Positions 1 through 7,444 of a stretch of DNA of 34,290 nucleotides are shown piece after piece (the first letter of the stretch is position 1; each line of letters starts with the position of its first letter). The stretch is taken from contig JAKQKW010000402.1 in assembly GCA_029560455.1 (NCBI GenBank), positions 1-34,290 of the forward strand, written 5' to 3'. A program made the translations under genes and the position numbers. The stretch comes from Candidatus Rifleibacteriota bacterium (lineage in GTDB: Bacteria; Riflebacteria; Ozemobacteria; Ozemobacterales; Ozemobacteraceae). The notes beneath the pieces were generated by a model, which was not told the DNA's origin, did no database searches, and worked only from the letters and a program-made list of their open reading frames with translations.

Positions 1-360
1 AAAAGTGTTCCGGCAAAGTCTAAGGTTATCTATGTTGATCAAAAGCGATCAAGCCAGTATTTTCACTCTAACCCGTTCTGGCAGTTTGTGGGCTATTTTG
101 AGCTTTTATCTGACTGCAAAACCAATTTTTCTTTTGCTTACCATGATAACGGCATTGTCAGATTTAAAGACAAGCAGAAAATCCTGCGGCAGAAGTCCTA
201 TATAAATATTTCAGAGCTGACCGAAGGCTCAATTCATGAATTTGATCATCTGGTTCTTTGTTCGAAAGCTGAGGATAAAGAGCGCCTGATGCTTCGGTTT
301 CCATTTTTGCGTCCGACCTTTTCATCTGGGCTCTGGCACACTTTTAAAATACAACATTAG
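1..360 (+). CDS. C-terminal part of an unidentified protein (5' end outside window)
   Basis: The first reading frame is open from base 1 and ends at TAG 358-360, giving about 119 residues of a protein whose start lies beyond the left edge. An internal GTG at 88 could be mistaken for a start, but the frame is open upstream of it and has no ribosome site there. The visible part is soluble and rich in aromatic and basic residues (for example VIYVDQKRSS, FWQFVGYFELL, FKDKQKILRQKSYI); no signature motif was recognised. It could be the periplasmic tail of a membrane glycosyltransferase, given the PAP2 gene next door, but this is a guess. The region is richer in A+T than the rest of the window. It converges with the PAP2 gene 46 bases away. 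Confidence 0.55.
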   Translation, partial: KSVPAKSKVIYVDQKRSSQYFHSNPFWQFVGYFELLSDCKTNFSFAYHDNGIVRFKDKQKILRQKSYINISELTEGSIHEFDHLVLCSKAEDKERLMLRFPFLRPTFSSGLWHTFKIQH

Positions 361-406
361 AGTGTTATGGTGCGTAATCTTGAATGCCTCAAACTGATAA
401 TTCTGA

Positions 407-1561
407 TCAGGGGGCTGCCTTTACCTGGTCCTCAGAATTATCTGTCTTAAATGCTTTCTCGCTGCATAACCGGTTGTGAAGGTAATCTGCCAGCTTAAAT
501 GCGGCAATCGCTATGATCACGCCGGCCAGATCGTCAACAAAGTAATGCCAGCCAAATGCCATTGTGGCAATTATAACCGCCAGTTCATACAGACAGGCGG
601 GAATAAAAAGCCTCGGAACAGCGGCTTTAAGCGCAAAAATCAATATCAGAGTCTGTGCTATGTGCATAGATGGAAATCCGGCGATTCCATTAAAAATTTT
701 TACTTCATAATCTGCGGGCGCGTCTAAAAATAACTTTCTCTTGTTGATCAGCCATTGTTGCGCTTTTTCTATGCTGCTGTCAGGAGAAATGTGGAACGCT
801 TCAGGTTTGAAAAAATAAGGCCCGTCACAAGGCACTGCAAAATAAAGAATATTTGCCACAAAAAAGCTGATTATCAGTGCTGTTACAGCTCTTCCCATGA
901 CTTTGAAATTGTTGCTGAAAAAAAGTGCGCCCAGGACTAATGAATAAAAGAACGTCAGTGAATGGTAAGAAAATTGCAGTATGCTGTCGCCCAGTTTGAA
1001 CAACACAAGACGATTCAGCTTGATTGGTGCAATTGCCGGAAACAGTTCGTTTTCGATAAACCAGAAAAATGGGTCGAGTGATTCTGTAATGCTTAAAACC
1101 GGAATGAGCGCCTTTAAATGGCTGTAGCAGTAAAAAGCCAGAAATAACGGCAGTGAGCAAAGCCAGATTCTCAGACAATTATTTAAGAACAGCATAAGGG
1201 CAGAGGCAAACAGGTTGCCCTTCTTTGCGCCAACCGGGCATACAACATCATTTTCCTGGATTATTGGCTTTAAATCTGATTTAAAAGCAAGGTATAAGAG
1301 GTCAATAAACTTCAGAAAAAAATAGTTTATAGGCATTACAACGAACGCGGTAATGCTGATAAAGGCGAGTAAAATCAGATAGTTTGACATGAGTCTCAGT
1401 TCGGTCGACCTGCAAACCGCGATGGTAATCAGCAGATAACCGGTTGCCAGATAATATGATGGCCTGAACTCTGCCATTGAAGAAATACATAACCGTTTTC
1501 CCGCACCTGCAGCCAGGAAGGCAGACAGGAATATAACGAACAGGGCGAGGATATGTTCCAT
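407..1561 (-). CDS. PAP2-superfamily (Aur1/inositolphosphotransferase-like) integral membrane protein
   Basis: This is a 384-residue membrane protein with many hydrophobic segments. Near the C-terminus it has the two PAP2 active-site motifs: GFPSMH (295-300, in place of the usual PSGH) and GWHYFVDDLAG (337-347), where His339 and Asp343/344 would complete the phosphate-transfer site. The PS(L/M)H spelling and the long N-terminal membrane region fit the Aur1/Ipt1-like branch of the superfamily, which moves phospho-head groups between lipids or removes lipid phosphate, rather than small undecaprenyl-pyrophosphate phosphatases. Substrate cannot be told from sequence. The start ATG at 1561 has no obvious Shine-Dalgarno sequence, so the exact start is unsure. 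The gene stands alone, converges with the fragment at 1-360, and is divergent from the epimerase. Its composition is A+T-richer than the genes to its right. Confidence 0.75.
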   Translation of the reverse strand: MEHILALFVIFLSAFLAAGAGKRLCISSMAEFRPSYYLATGYLLITIAVCRSTELRLMSNYLILLAFISITAFVVMPINYFFLKFIDLLYLAFKSDLKPIIQENDVVCPVGAKKGNLFASALMLFLNNCLRIWLCSLPLFLAFYCYSHLKALIPVLSITESLDPFFWFIENELFPAIAPIKLNRLVLFKLGDSILQFSYHSLTFFYSLVLGALFFSNNFKVMGRAVTALIISFFVANILYFAVPCDGPYFFKPEAFHISPDSSIEKAQQWLINKRKLFLDAPADYEVKIFNGIAGFPSMHIAQTLILIFALKAAVPRLFIPACLYELAVIIATMAFGWHYFVDDLAGVIIAIAAFKLADYLHNRLCSEKAFKTDNSEDQVKAAP

Positions 1562-1700
1562 GATTTTTAGTTGTTAAGGTTACGCAATCGGATAAGCCTG
1601 TTTTAATTAAGCTGCGGATCTCGCGGAGTGACTCGCCTTTTTGGGGTTCCAGGATATGGTAATTGCAACAATTTCAGACATTAAATTATGCAACAAATGC

Positions 1701-1729
1701 TTGTTAAATGCTATTCAAAAAATTAATAT
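1701..1729 (+). promoter_or_regulatory. Candidate sigma-70-type promoter for the epimerase gene
   Basis: TTGTTA (1701-1706) and TAATAT (1724-1729) are separated by 17 bases in an A+T-rich stretch upstream of the epimerase. The predicted transcript start is near 1736, leaving a leader of about 70 bases. Two direct copies of TGCAACAA (1664-1671 and 1689-1696), 25 bases apart, lie just upstream and could be an activator site. This is read by eye from consensus only. Confidence 0.35.
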
Positions 1730-1805
1730 ACATAATGTCGATTTATCAACCGGTTTTTGTTGTGCCGGTCTGATAGTCATAAATTAAGCGGTTCAGGAGC
1801 GGGCG

Positions 1806-2813
1806 ATGAAGATTCTGGTTACGGGCGCAGCGGGGTTTATTGGCTTCCATCTTACTATTTACCTTCTTAAGCGTGGCGATGAAGTCGTGGGCTTTGATAA
1901 CCTTAACAGCTATTATGAGGTAAAACTCAAACAGGATCGTCTTGCCATTCTCAGCAATCATCAGAGCTTTACTTTTGTTCAGGCTGATTTGAGTGATCGT
2001 GCCGCTGTCGAAAAGGTTTTTGCCGAGCACAGGTTTGACCGGGTAATCAACCTTGCCGCCCAGGCCGGTGTTCGCTACAGCCTTGAAAATCCCCATGCTT
2101 ACATCGATGCTAACATCGTCGGTTTCATGAACATACTCGAAGCCTGCCGCCACAATAAAATCGAGCATCTGACCTATGCTTCTTCAAGCTCAGTTTATGG
2201 TTCCAATGCCGAAATGCCATTTTCGGTACATCACAATGTCGACCACCCGGTTTCTCTGTATGCTGCCACCAAAAAGGCTAATGAACTGATGGCGCATACC
2301 TACTCACATCTCTACGGCCTGCCGACGACCGGTCTGCGCTTTTTTACCGTGTATGGCCCTTGGGGGCGCCCTGATATGGCGCTTTTTCTGTTCACCCGAG
2401 CCATTATCGAAGGCAAACCGATCAAGGTTTTTAACAACGGCCTGATGCGTCGCGACTTTACTTATATTGACGACATTGTCGAAGGCATCGTCAGGGTCAG
2501 CGACCGGATCGCCCCGCCAAACCCCGATTGGGATGGTATGAAACCCGATCCGGCAACCAGCCGCGCTCCCTATCGAATTTACAATATCGGCAACAACAAG
2601 CCGGTCGAATTACTGCGCTTTATCGAGATCATCGAAAAGAAGCTCGACAAAACCGCAGTGAAGGAAATGCTGCCGATGCAGCCCGGTGATGTGCCGGCCA
2701 CCTATGCTGACGTCGACGACCTGATGCGCGATGCCGGTTTTGCTCCGGCCACCCCGCTTGAAACCGGTATCAGTCGCTTCATCGACTGGTACCGCGATTA
2801 TTACAAGGTCTGA
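1806..2813 (+). CDS. UDP-glucuronate 4-epimerase (extended SDR family)
   Basis: This 335-residue enzyme is expected to interconvert UDP-glucuronate and UDP-galacturonate in the cytoplasm, feeding LPS or capsule synthesis. The NAD-binding glycine motif GAAGFIG is at 7-13. The catalytic Ser127-129 region precedes the Tyr152-x3-Lys156 pair (LYAATKK). The stretches [17 protein letters not shown] (175-191) and [14 protein letters not shown] (215-228) are very characteristic of the CapI/LpsL-type glucuronate epimerases and separate them from GalE. Length is normal for the family. The start ATG 1806 is preceded by AGGAG (1795-1799) at 6 bases spacing. It is a single-gene unit with a candidate promoter upstream and a strong hairpin terminator downstream. 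No other sugar-nucleotide gene is adjacent. Confidence 0.9.
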   Translation: MKILVTGAAGFIGFHLTIYLLKRGDEVVGFDNLNSYYEVKLKQDRLAILSNHQSFTFVQADLSDRAAVEKVFAEHRFDRVINLAAQAGVRYSLENPHAYIDANIVGFMNILEACRHNKIEHLTYASSSSVYGSNAEMPFSVHHNVDHPVSLYAATKKANELMAHTYSHLYGLPTTGLRFFTVYGPWGRPDMALFLFTRAIIEGKPIKVFNNGLMRRDFTYIDDIVEGIVRVSDRIAPPNPDWDGMKPDPATSRAPYRIYNIGNNKPVELLRFIEIIEKKLDKTAVKEMLPMQPGDVPATYADVDDLMRDAGFAPATPLETGISRFIDWYRDYYKV

Positions 2814-2836
2814 TACTCAACCTCTGACCCGGCACT

Positions 2837-2874
2837 AAAAACCCGAACCGCAGTTAACGGCCCGGGTTTTTTTT
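2837..2874 (+). terminator. Intrinsic terminator of the epimerase gene
   Basis: AAAAACCCG (2837-2845) pairs with CGGGTTTTT (2863-2871), and the T run continues to 2874. It begins 23 bases after the epimerase stop codon, as expected for a rho-independent terminator on the plus strand. Confidence 0.75.
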
Positions 2875-2896
2875 CTGCCTGATTGTCAGGTGTCGG

Positions 2897-2932
2897 AAAA
2901 TAAAAACAGGGAACGGTTTGCACCGTCCCCTG
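2897..2932 (-). terminator. Intrinsic terminator of the hydABC operon
   Basis: On the minus strand an 11-position stem (bases 2932-2922 with 2917-2907, one mismatch, loop of 4) is followed by TTTTTATTTT (complement of 2906-2897). It lies 20 bases beyond the hydA stop codon, so it should end the hydrogenase transcript. Confidence 0.85.
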
Positions 2933-2951
2933 CTGGTTTCAGAGTCTGTTA

Positions 2952-4691
2952 TCAGACGTTTTTGCGGCCGTGGTAGTGAGTGTGCAGCAGTTTGTGAGAA
3001 ACTTCGCTACCTGGTTTGCCGAGGAATTCAGCGTAAAGCTTCTGAATCGACGGGTTCTGGTGCGATTTTCTGATCTTGGCGTTTTTGTCATCGCGATAGA
3101 TGGCTTCCATGCGTTTGGCAAGGATTTCGTCACAGCGACCGCCGGTGTAGGGCTGACCGCCACCATTGAGGCATCCGCCCGGGCAGGCCATGATCTCGAT
3201 GATGTGATACTGAGCTTCACCTTTTCTGATCTTTTCGAGCAGTTTGCGGGCATTGCCGAGGCCAGAAGAGATTGCGGCTTTAACTTCGAGGTCGCCGACC
3301 TTAACGGTGGCTTCTTTGATGCCTTCAAGACCGCGAACGGCGGTAAAGTCGATTTCCTTAAGGTCTTTGCCGGTTACCCAGTCGGCGGCAGTGCGCAGAG
3401 CTGCTTCAAGAACGCCGCCGGTGGCGCCGAAGATGACGCCGGCGCCGGTTGATTCGCCGAGCGGATCGTCATATTCAGATTCTTCAAGGTGATCGAATGC
3501 GATACCGGCTTCTTTGATCATTGAAGCAAGTTCGCGGGTCGAGATAACGATATCGACGTCGCGGGTGCCACTGGCGTTGAATTCTTCGCGGGCAGATTCA
3601 TATTTCTTGGCCAGACAGGGCATTACCGAGACAACGATCATATCTTCGGGTTTGACACCGATCTTTTTGGCGTAATAGGTCTTGGCGATGGCACCGAACA
3701 TCTGCTGCGGTGATTTACAGGTCGACGGAATGTGCATCAGATCCTGGAACTGGTGTTCGAAGAATTTGACCCAGCCCGGGCAGCAGGAAGTGAGAATCGG
3801 CAGATTTTTGCCGCTTTTCAGGCGTTCGATGAATTCGGTGGTTTCTTCCATGATGGTCAGGTCGGCTGAGAAGTCGGTATCGAATACCTTCGAAAAGCCC
3901 ATCATGCGCAGGGCGGTAACCATCTTGCCCGTGGTGACCGAGCCTGGTTCCATGCCGAAAGCTTCGCCGAGGGCGACGCGCACTGCCGGAGCGGTCTGAA
4001 CGACAACGGTTTTGCCGCTGTTGATAGCGTTCCAGCATTTGTAGGTGTGGTCGACTTCGGTAAGAGCACCGGTCGGGCAGGCGGCAACGCACTGACCGCA
4101 GAAGGTGCACTTGGTTTCTGAGAGCGGGCGCAGGTCGGCCGGGCCGACTACGGCATCAAAACCGCGGCCGACGCCAGAGAGAACGCCGACGGTCTGTATG
4201 ACGTTGCAGGCGGTTTCGCAGCGGCGGCACATGATGCATTTGTTCGGGTCACGAACGATCGATTCGCTCGAAACGTCGATATCATGTTTCGACATTTCAC
4301 CTTTGTATTTGATGCGATGCAGGCCCAGTTTGGCTGCGAGATCCTGCAGCTGGCAGTCGCCGCTCTTTTCGCAGGTCAGACAGTCTTTCGGGTGGTCTGA
4401 CAGCAGCAGGTCGAGCATGGTGCGGCGGGCATTGATGACGCGCAGGCTTGAAGTGATGACCTTCATGCCTTCGGTAACCGGAGTGCAGCAGGAGGGGGCG
4501 AGGTTGGGGCGACCGTCGATTTCTACGACGCAGACGCGGCATGAGCCGGTCTTTGATTCAACATGGCAGCCACCGGTGCTTTTGAGGTGGCAGAGGGTCG
4601 GAATGTCGATGCCGAGCTTGTGAGCTGCATCGAGAACGGTCTGGCCTTCGTTTACCTGAACGGGAAGATTATTGATGGTGAGATTGATCAT
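2952..4691 (-). CDS. hydA: [FeFe] hydrogenase catalytic subunit HydA (bifurcating, group A3 type)
   Basis: This 579-residue subunit carries the H-cluster. All three signatures are present: TSCCPGW (301-307), MPCLAKKYE (357-365) and MACPGGCLNGGGQP (501-514), supplying Cys303, 304, 359, 503 and 507. The N-terminus is NuoG-like: a [2Fe-2S] domain (Cys34, 51, 54 and 68/69), a His-Cys3 [4Fe-4S] site (His100, Cys104, 107, 113) and two [4Fe-4S] sets (CIMCRRCETAC 152-162, CTFCGQCVAAC 195-205). The C-terminus (about 544-579) looks like a fused small subunit. It follows hydB by 22 bases and has a GGAG-type ribosome site. Together with hydB and hydC it should form the NADH/ferredoxin-linked electron-bifurcating complex, making or using H2 in the cytoplasm; no signal peptide or membrane segment is present. 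Maturases HydE, F and G are not in the window. Confidence 0.95.
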   Translation of the reverse strand: MINLTINNLPVQVNEGQTVLDAAHKLGIDIPTLCHLKSTGGCHVESKTGSCRVCVVEIDGRPNLAPSCCTPVTEGMKVITSSLRVINARRTMLDLLLSDHPKDCLTCEKSGDCQLQDLAAKLGLHRIKYKGEMSKHDIDVSSESIVRDPNKCIMCRRCETACNVIQTVGVLSGVGRGFDAVVGPADLRPLSETKCTFCGQCVAACPTGALTEVDHTYKCWNAINSGKTVVVQTAPAVRVALGEAFGMEPGSVTTGKMVTALRMMGFSKVFDTDFSADLTIMEETTEFIERLKSGKNLPILTSCCPGWVKFFEHQFQDLMHIPSTCKSPQQMFGAIAKTYYAKKIGVKPEDMIVVSVMPCLAKKYESAREEFNASGTRDVDIVISTRELASMIKEAGIAFDHLEESEYDDPLGESTGAGVIFGATGGVLEAALRTAADWVTGKDLKEIDFTAVRGLEGIKEATVKVGDLEVKAAISSGLGNARKLLEKIRKGEAQYHIIEIMACPGGCLNGGGQPYTGGRCDEILAKRMEAIYRDDKNAKIRKSHQNPSIQKLYAEFLGKPGSEVSHKLLHTHYHGRKNV

Positions 4692-4713
4692 GTTATGTGG
4701 TTCTCCTGTTGGC

Positions 4714-6555
4714 TTACTTGCGGTCTACAGCGTGGAATTTGCATACGTCCATGCAGACGCCGCACTTGATACATCTGCTCTGATCGATGCTGTGTTTCTG
4801 TTTAACTGAACCGGTGATACAGTTGGCCGGGCAGTTTCTGGCGCAAAGAGTGCAGCCGACGCAGCTGTTGTTGATTTCATACTTCAGCAGCTTTTTGCAG
4901 ACTCCGGCTTCACAGCGCTTTTCATCGATGTGGGCGATGTACTCGTGTTCGAACTGTGCAAGAGTTGAGAGAACAGGATTGGGAGAGGTCTGACCAAGAC
5001 CGCAGAGAGCGGTATCTTTGATAGAATTGCTCAGGTCTTTGAGATTCTGGATGGTTTCGCGGGTGCCGCGGCCGTCGCAGATTCTGTGCAGCATTTCAAA
5101 GAGGCGTTTGTTGCCAATGCGGCAGGGGGTGCATTTGCCGCATGATTCGTCGAGGGTGAATTCGAGGAAGAATTTGGCAACATTGACCATGCAGTCGTCT
5201 TCGTCCATGACGATCATGCCGCCCGAACCCATCATCGAGCCGAGGCGCTTGAGCGATTCATAGTCGATTTCGGTGTCGAGCTGGTCGAATTTGATGCAGC
5301 CGCCTGAGGGGCCACCGGTCTGAACGGCCTTGAATTTGCGGTCGTTCATGATGCCGCCGCCGACGTTGAAAATGATCTGGCGCAGGGTGGTGCCCATCGG
5401 AACTTCAACGAGACCGACCTTTTTAACTTTGCCGGCGAGAGCGAAAACTTTGGTGCCGGGTGAGCCGGGGGTGCCGATCTTCTTGAACCAGGGGGCGCCG
5501 TTTCTGATGATAGCGCAGACGTTGGCGAAGGTTTCGACGTTGTTAACGACGGTTGGTTTTTTCCAGAGACCTTCGATGGCCGGGAACGGAGGTTTTACGG
5601 TCGGTTCGCCGCGTTTGCCTTCTACTGAGTGAATCAGAGCGGTTTCTTCGCCGCAGACGAAAGCGCCGGCGCCGTATTTTATCATGATGTCGAAGCTGAA
5701 TTTGCTGCCAAGAATGTTTTTGCCGAGCAGACCCTGTTTTTTGGCCTGGTCGATAGCGATTTCCAGACGTTTGACTGCGAGCGGATATTCAGCGCGGATG
5801 TAGATTACGCCAGTGTCAGAGCCGATAGCATAGCCGGTGATGGCCATGGCTTCGAGAACTGAGTGCGGGTCGCCTTCGAGCACGGCGCGGTCCATAAATG
5901 CACCCGGATCGCCTTCGTCAGCGTTGCAGAGAACGTATTTCTGGTCAGCCTTCTGAGCTGCCGCGAAGGCCCATTTTTTGCCGGTGGGGAAACCGCCGCC
6001 GCCGCGGCCGCGCAGACCAGACTCGATAACGGTATCGATAACCTGCTGCGGGGTCATGTCGAAAAGCACTTTGCTGAGAGCCTGATAGCCCTTTTGTGCA
6101 AGATAATGATCGAGAATTTCGGGGTTGATTTTACCGGTATTTTTGAGAACGATGCGGGCCTGAATTCTTTCAGGGGTGGCAGTTTCGTTTTCTTCGGGGT
6201 AGAACCATGAGCGGTTGACCACGGTACAGCTGGCGGCTTCGATGCCTTTGCTGGCGGTTTCGACAATGGCCGCAACCTGGTCGGTTTTGACTTTGCCGTA
6301 AATTACCGATTTGCCACTGGCGTTGCTGATGACTTCGATGGTGGGTTCACTGTGGCAGAGACCCATGCAGCCGACTTCGACAATTTCGATGTCAGCTTTG
6401 CGGCTGGCGATTTCGGCCTTCAGCATGTCGTTGATCGGGCGGGTGCCGGCGGCGATACCGCAGGTGCCGAGAGATACCAGAATGGTGGTGGCGGGTTTGC
6501 TGTTTTTGCTTAAATTTTCTGCGTGGGATTTCAGTTTTGCTGGTGAGTCAATCAT
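4714..6555 (-). CDS. hydB: NADH-binding flavin subunit HydB of bifurcating [FeFe] hydrogenase (NuoF-like)
   Basis: This 613-residue subunit is where NAD(H) and FMN should bind. Domains in order: a thioredoxin-like [2Fe-2S] domain (Cys32, 63, 67); the NuoF core with the glycine-rich loop RGRGGGGFPTG (182-192) and GAGAFVCGEETAL (295-307); an SLBB-like part; a [4Fe-4S] site (CGKCTPC 472-478 with Cys518); and a C-terminal two-cluster ferredoxin domain (Cys565, 568, 571, 575 and Cys595, 598, 601, 605). This order is diagnostic for HydB rather than complex I NuoF. The frame is open to a TTG at 6576, but ATG 6555 has AAAGGA 7 bases upstream and leaves a clean 11-base gap after hydC, so it is chosen here. 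It is the middle gene of hydC-hydB-hydA. Confidence 0.95.
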   Translation of the reverse strand: MIDSPAKLKSHAENLSKNSKPATTILVSLGTCGIAAGTRPINDMLKAEIASRKADIEIVEVGCMGLCHSEPTIEVISNASGKSVIYGKVKTDQVAAIVETASKGIEAASCTVVNRSWFYPEENETATPERIQARIVLKNTGKINPEILDHYLAQKGYQALSKVLFDMTPQQVIDTVIESGLRGRGGGGFPTGKKWAFAAAQKADQKYVLCNADEGDPGAFMDRAVLEGDPHSVLEAMAITGYAIGSDTGVIYIRAEYPLAVKRLEIAIDQAKKQGLLGKNILGSKFSFDIMIKYGAGAFVCGEETALIHSVEGKRGEPTVKPPFPAIEGLWKKPTVVNNVETFANVCAIIRNGAPWFKKIGTPGSPGTKVFALAGKVKKVGLVEVPMGTTLRQIIFNVGGGIMNDRKFKAVQTGGPSGGCIKFDQLDTEIDYESLKRLGSMMGSGGMIVMDEDDCMVNVAKFFLEFTLDESCGKCTPCRIGNKRLFEMLHRICDGRGTRETIQNLKDLSNSIKDTALCGLGQTSPNPVLSTLAQFEHEYIAHIDEKRCEAGVCKKLLKYEINNSCVGCTLCARNCPANCITGSVKQKHSIDQSRCIKCGVCMDVCKFHAVDRK

Positions 6556-6566
6556 CTCAATTTCCT

Positions 6567-7085
6567 TTACTTGCAATCGCTGATGATTTCGGGAACCATC
6601 TTGGTGGTAACGTTTCCGTATACTCTGTCGTTAACCATTACTACCGGAGCCATTGAGCAGGCGCCGACACATCTGAGGCCGGTCAGAGAAAACTTGCCGT
6701 CAGTGCCGGTTTCACCAAGTTTGATGCCAAGATAGCGCTGAAATTCTTCTACGAGCTTGTCGGCGCCTTTTACGAAGCAGGCAGTGCCGGTGCAGATATT
6801 GATTTTGTATCTGCCCACCGGTTTATCAGTAAAATACGAATAAAAACTGATAACACCATAGACTTCGGCAAGGTGCAGGCCCAGGCGATTGGCGACGTGA
6901 ATCTGAACGACGCTGGGCAGGTAGGTGAAAATTTCCTGTGCTTTGTGCAGTGACTGAATCAGGAAACCGCGGTTTCTTTCCCGGTCATCGGTCAGGGGGA
7001 GGCTGGTCAGATACACATCCAGCTCTTCTGCCTTTTCGGGAGAAAGCTTAGCCATTTCGGCTTTCGAGTTGATTGGACAGGACAT
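6567..7085 (-). CDS. hydC: NuoE-like [2Fe-2S] subunit HydC of bifurcating [FeFe] hydrogenase
   Basis: This 172-residue protein has the thioredoxin-like [2Fe-2S] fold of NuoE/HydC, with cluster ligands Cys98 and Cys103 (CTGTAC) and Cys139 and Cys143 (CVGAC). It passes electrons between HydB and HydA. Length is normal for the family. It is first in the operon. The start ATG 7085 is supported by AAGGAG (complement of 7093-7098) at 7 bases spacing. A small hairpin, GCCAG-AAAAA-CTGGC (7119-7105), sits just upstream of the ribosome site in the leader and might affect translation or message stability; this is inference. Confidence 0.95.
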   Translation of the reverse strand: MSCPINSKAEMAKLSPEKAEELDVYLTSLPLTDDRERNRGFLIQSLHKAQEIFTYLPSVVQIHVANRLGLHLAEVYGVISFYSYFTDKPVGRYKINICTGTACFVKGADKLVEEFQRYLGIKLGETGTDGKFSLTGLRCVGACSMAPVVMVNDRVYGNVTTKMVPEIISDCK

Positions 7086-7172
7086 CTTGAATCTCCTTGG
7101 TTCCGCCAGTTTTTCTGGCAGTTTTTAGGCTTTCAGCAGCTAAACTGAAAACCATTTTATCGCTGACGCAAG

Positions 7173-7199
7173 TTTATAAGATTGTGACAATATTATCAA
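7173..7199 (-). promoter_or_regulatory. Candidate hydCBA promoter overlapping a Rex/CRP-like palindrome
   Basis: On the minus strand TTGATA (7199-7194) and TATAAA (7178-7173) form a possible -35/-10 pair with a short 15-base spacer, about 90 bases upstream of hydC. The same bases contain, on the plus strand, TTGTGACAATATTATCAA (7182-7199), which matches the left half of the Rex consensus TTGTGA-N6-TCACAA exactly and the right half partly. Rex represses fermentation and hydrogenase genes when NADH/NAD+ is low in many anaerobes, so control of this operon by Rex is plausible. No rex gene is present in the window. Both the promoter and the operator are read by eye. Confidence 0.35.
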
Positions 7200-7391
7200 G
7201 TAAAAAGTTCATAATTTCACAAAATCATTTTGGTTCTTTATTTATGCGGGTTTTGGTGTTACAAAAAATGTGCTTTTTGGGGGTCTAAAATGGTGTCAAT
7301 TTGGCGGTACCGCGTACCTTTTGTCGGCTTTGCCCGAAATACTTCTCCGAATACCTCTTCATGCTCGTGAACACAGGGTAGCAGCAGGCAG
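7200..7391. other. Gene-free stretch between the hyd promoter region and the sensor terminator
   Basis: With its flanks this forms the only stretch over 300 bases without a gene (7086-7444). Short frames exist on both strands (such as 7097-7288 plus and 7285-7497 minus), but they lack ribosome sites and recognisable protein features and are judged spurious. The visible structure is a perfect palindrome, GGTAC-CGC-GTACC (7306-7318), and TGGTGTCA (7291-7298), which is repeated inverted at 7410-7417 inside the sensor's terminator. No tRNA or other known RNA was recognised. Confidence 0.4.
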
Positions 7392-7428
7392 AAATAAAAC
7401 TGACCCACCTGACACCAGGCAGGCCAGT
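7392..7428 (-). terminator. Intrinsic terminator of the PAS/GAF sensor gene
   Basis: On the minus strand a 12-base arm (7428-7417) pairs completely with a second arm (7410-7399), using nine Watson-Crick and three G-U pairs around the 6-base loop GGTGTC. TTTATTT follows directly (complement of 7398-7392). It lies 16 bases past the sensor stop codon. Confidence 0.7.
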
Positions 7429-7444
7429 TCCGGTTTGCTTTAAA

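Noticed and set aside
394..410. CTGAT/ATCAG hairpin as a terminator between the first two genes
   Set aside because: It has a five-base stem and only a TTT tail; too weak to call.
825..1178. 117-codon minus-strand frame inside the PAP2 gene
   Set aside because: It is out of frame with a gene that has clear membrane and PAP2 motifs; it has no ribosome site or family features.
5863..6210. Plus-strand frames opposite hydA and hydB (several over 90 codons)
   Set aside because: They are antisense shadows of strongly conserved hydrogenase genes, produced by biased codon use.
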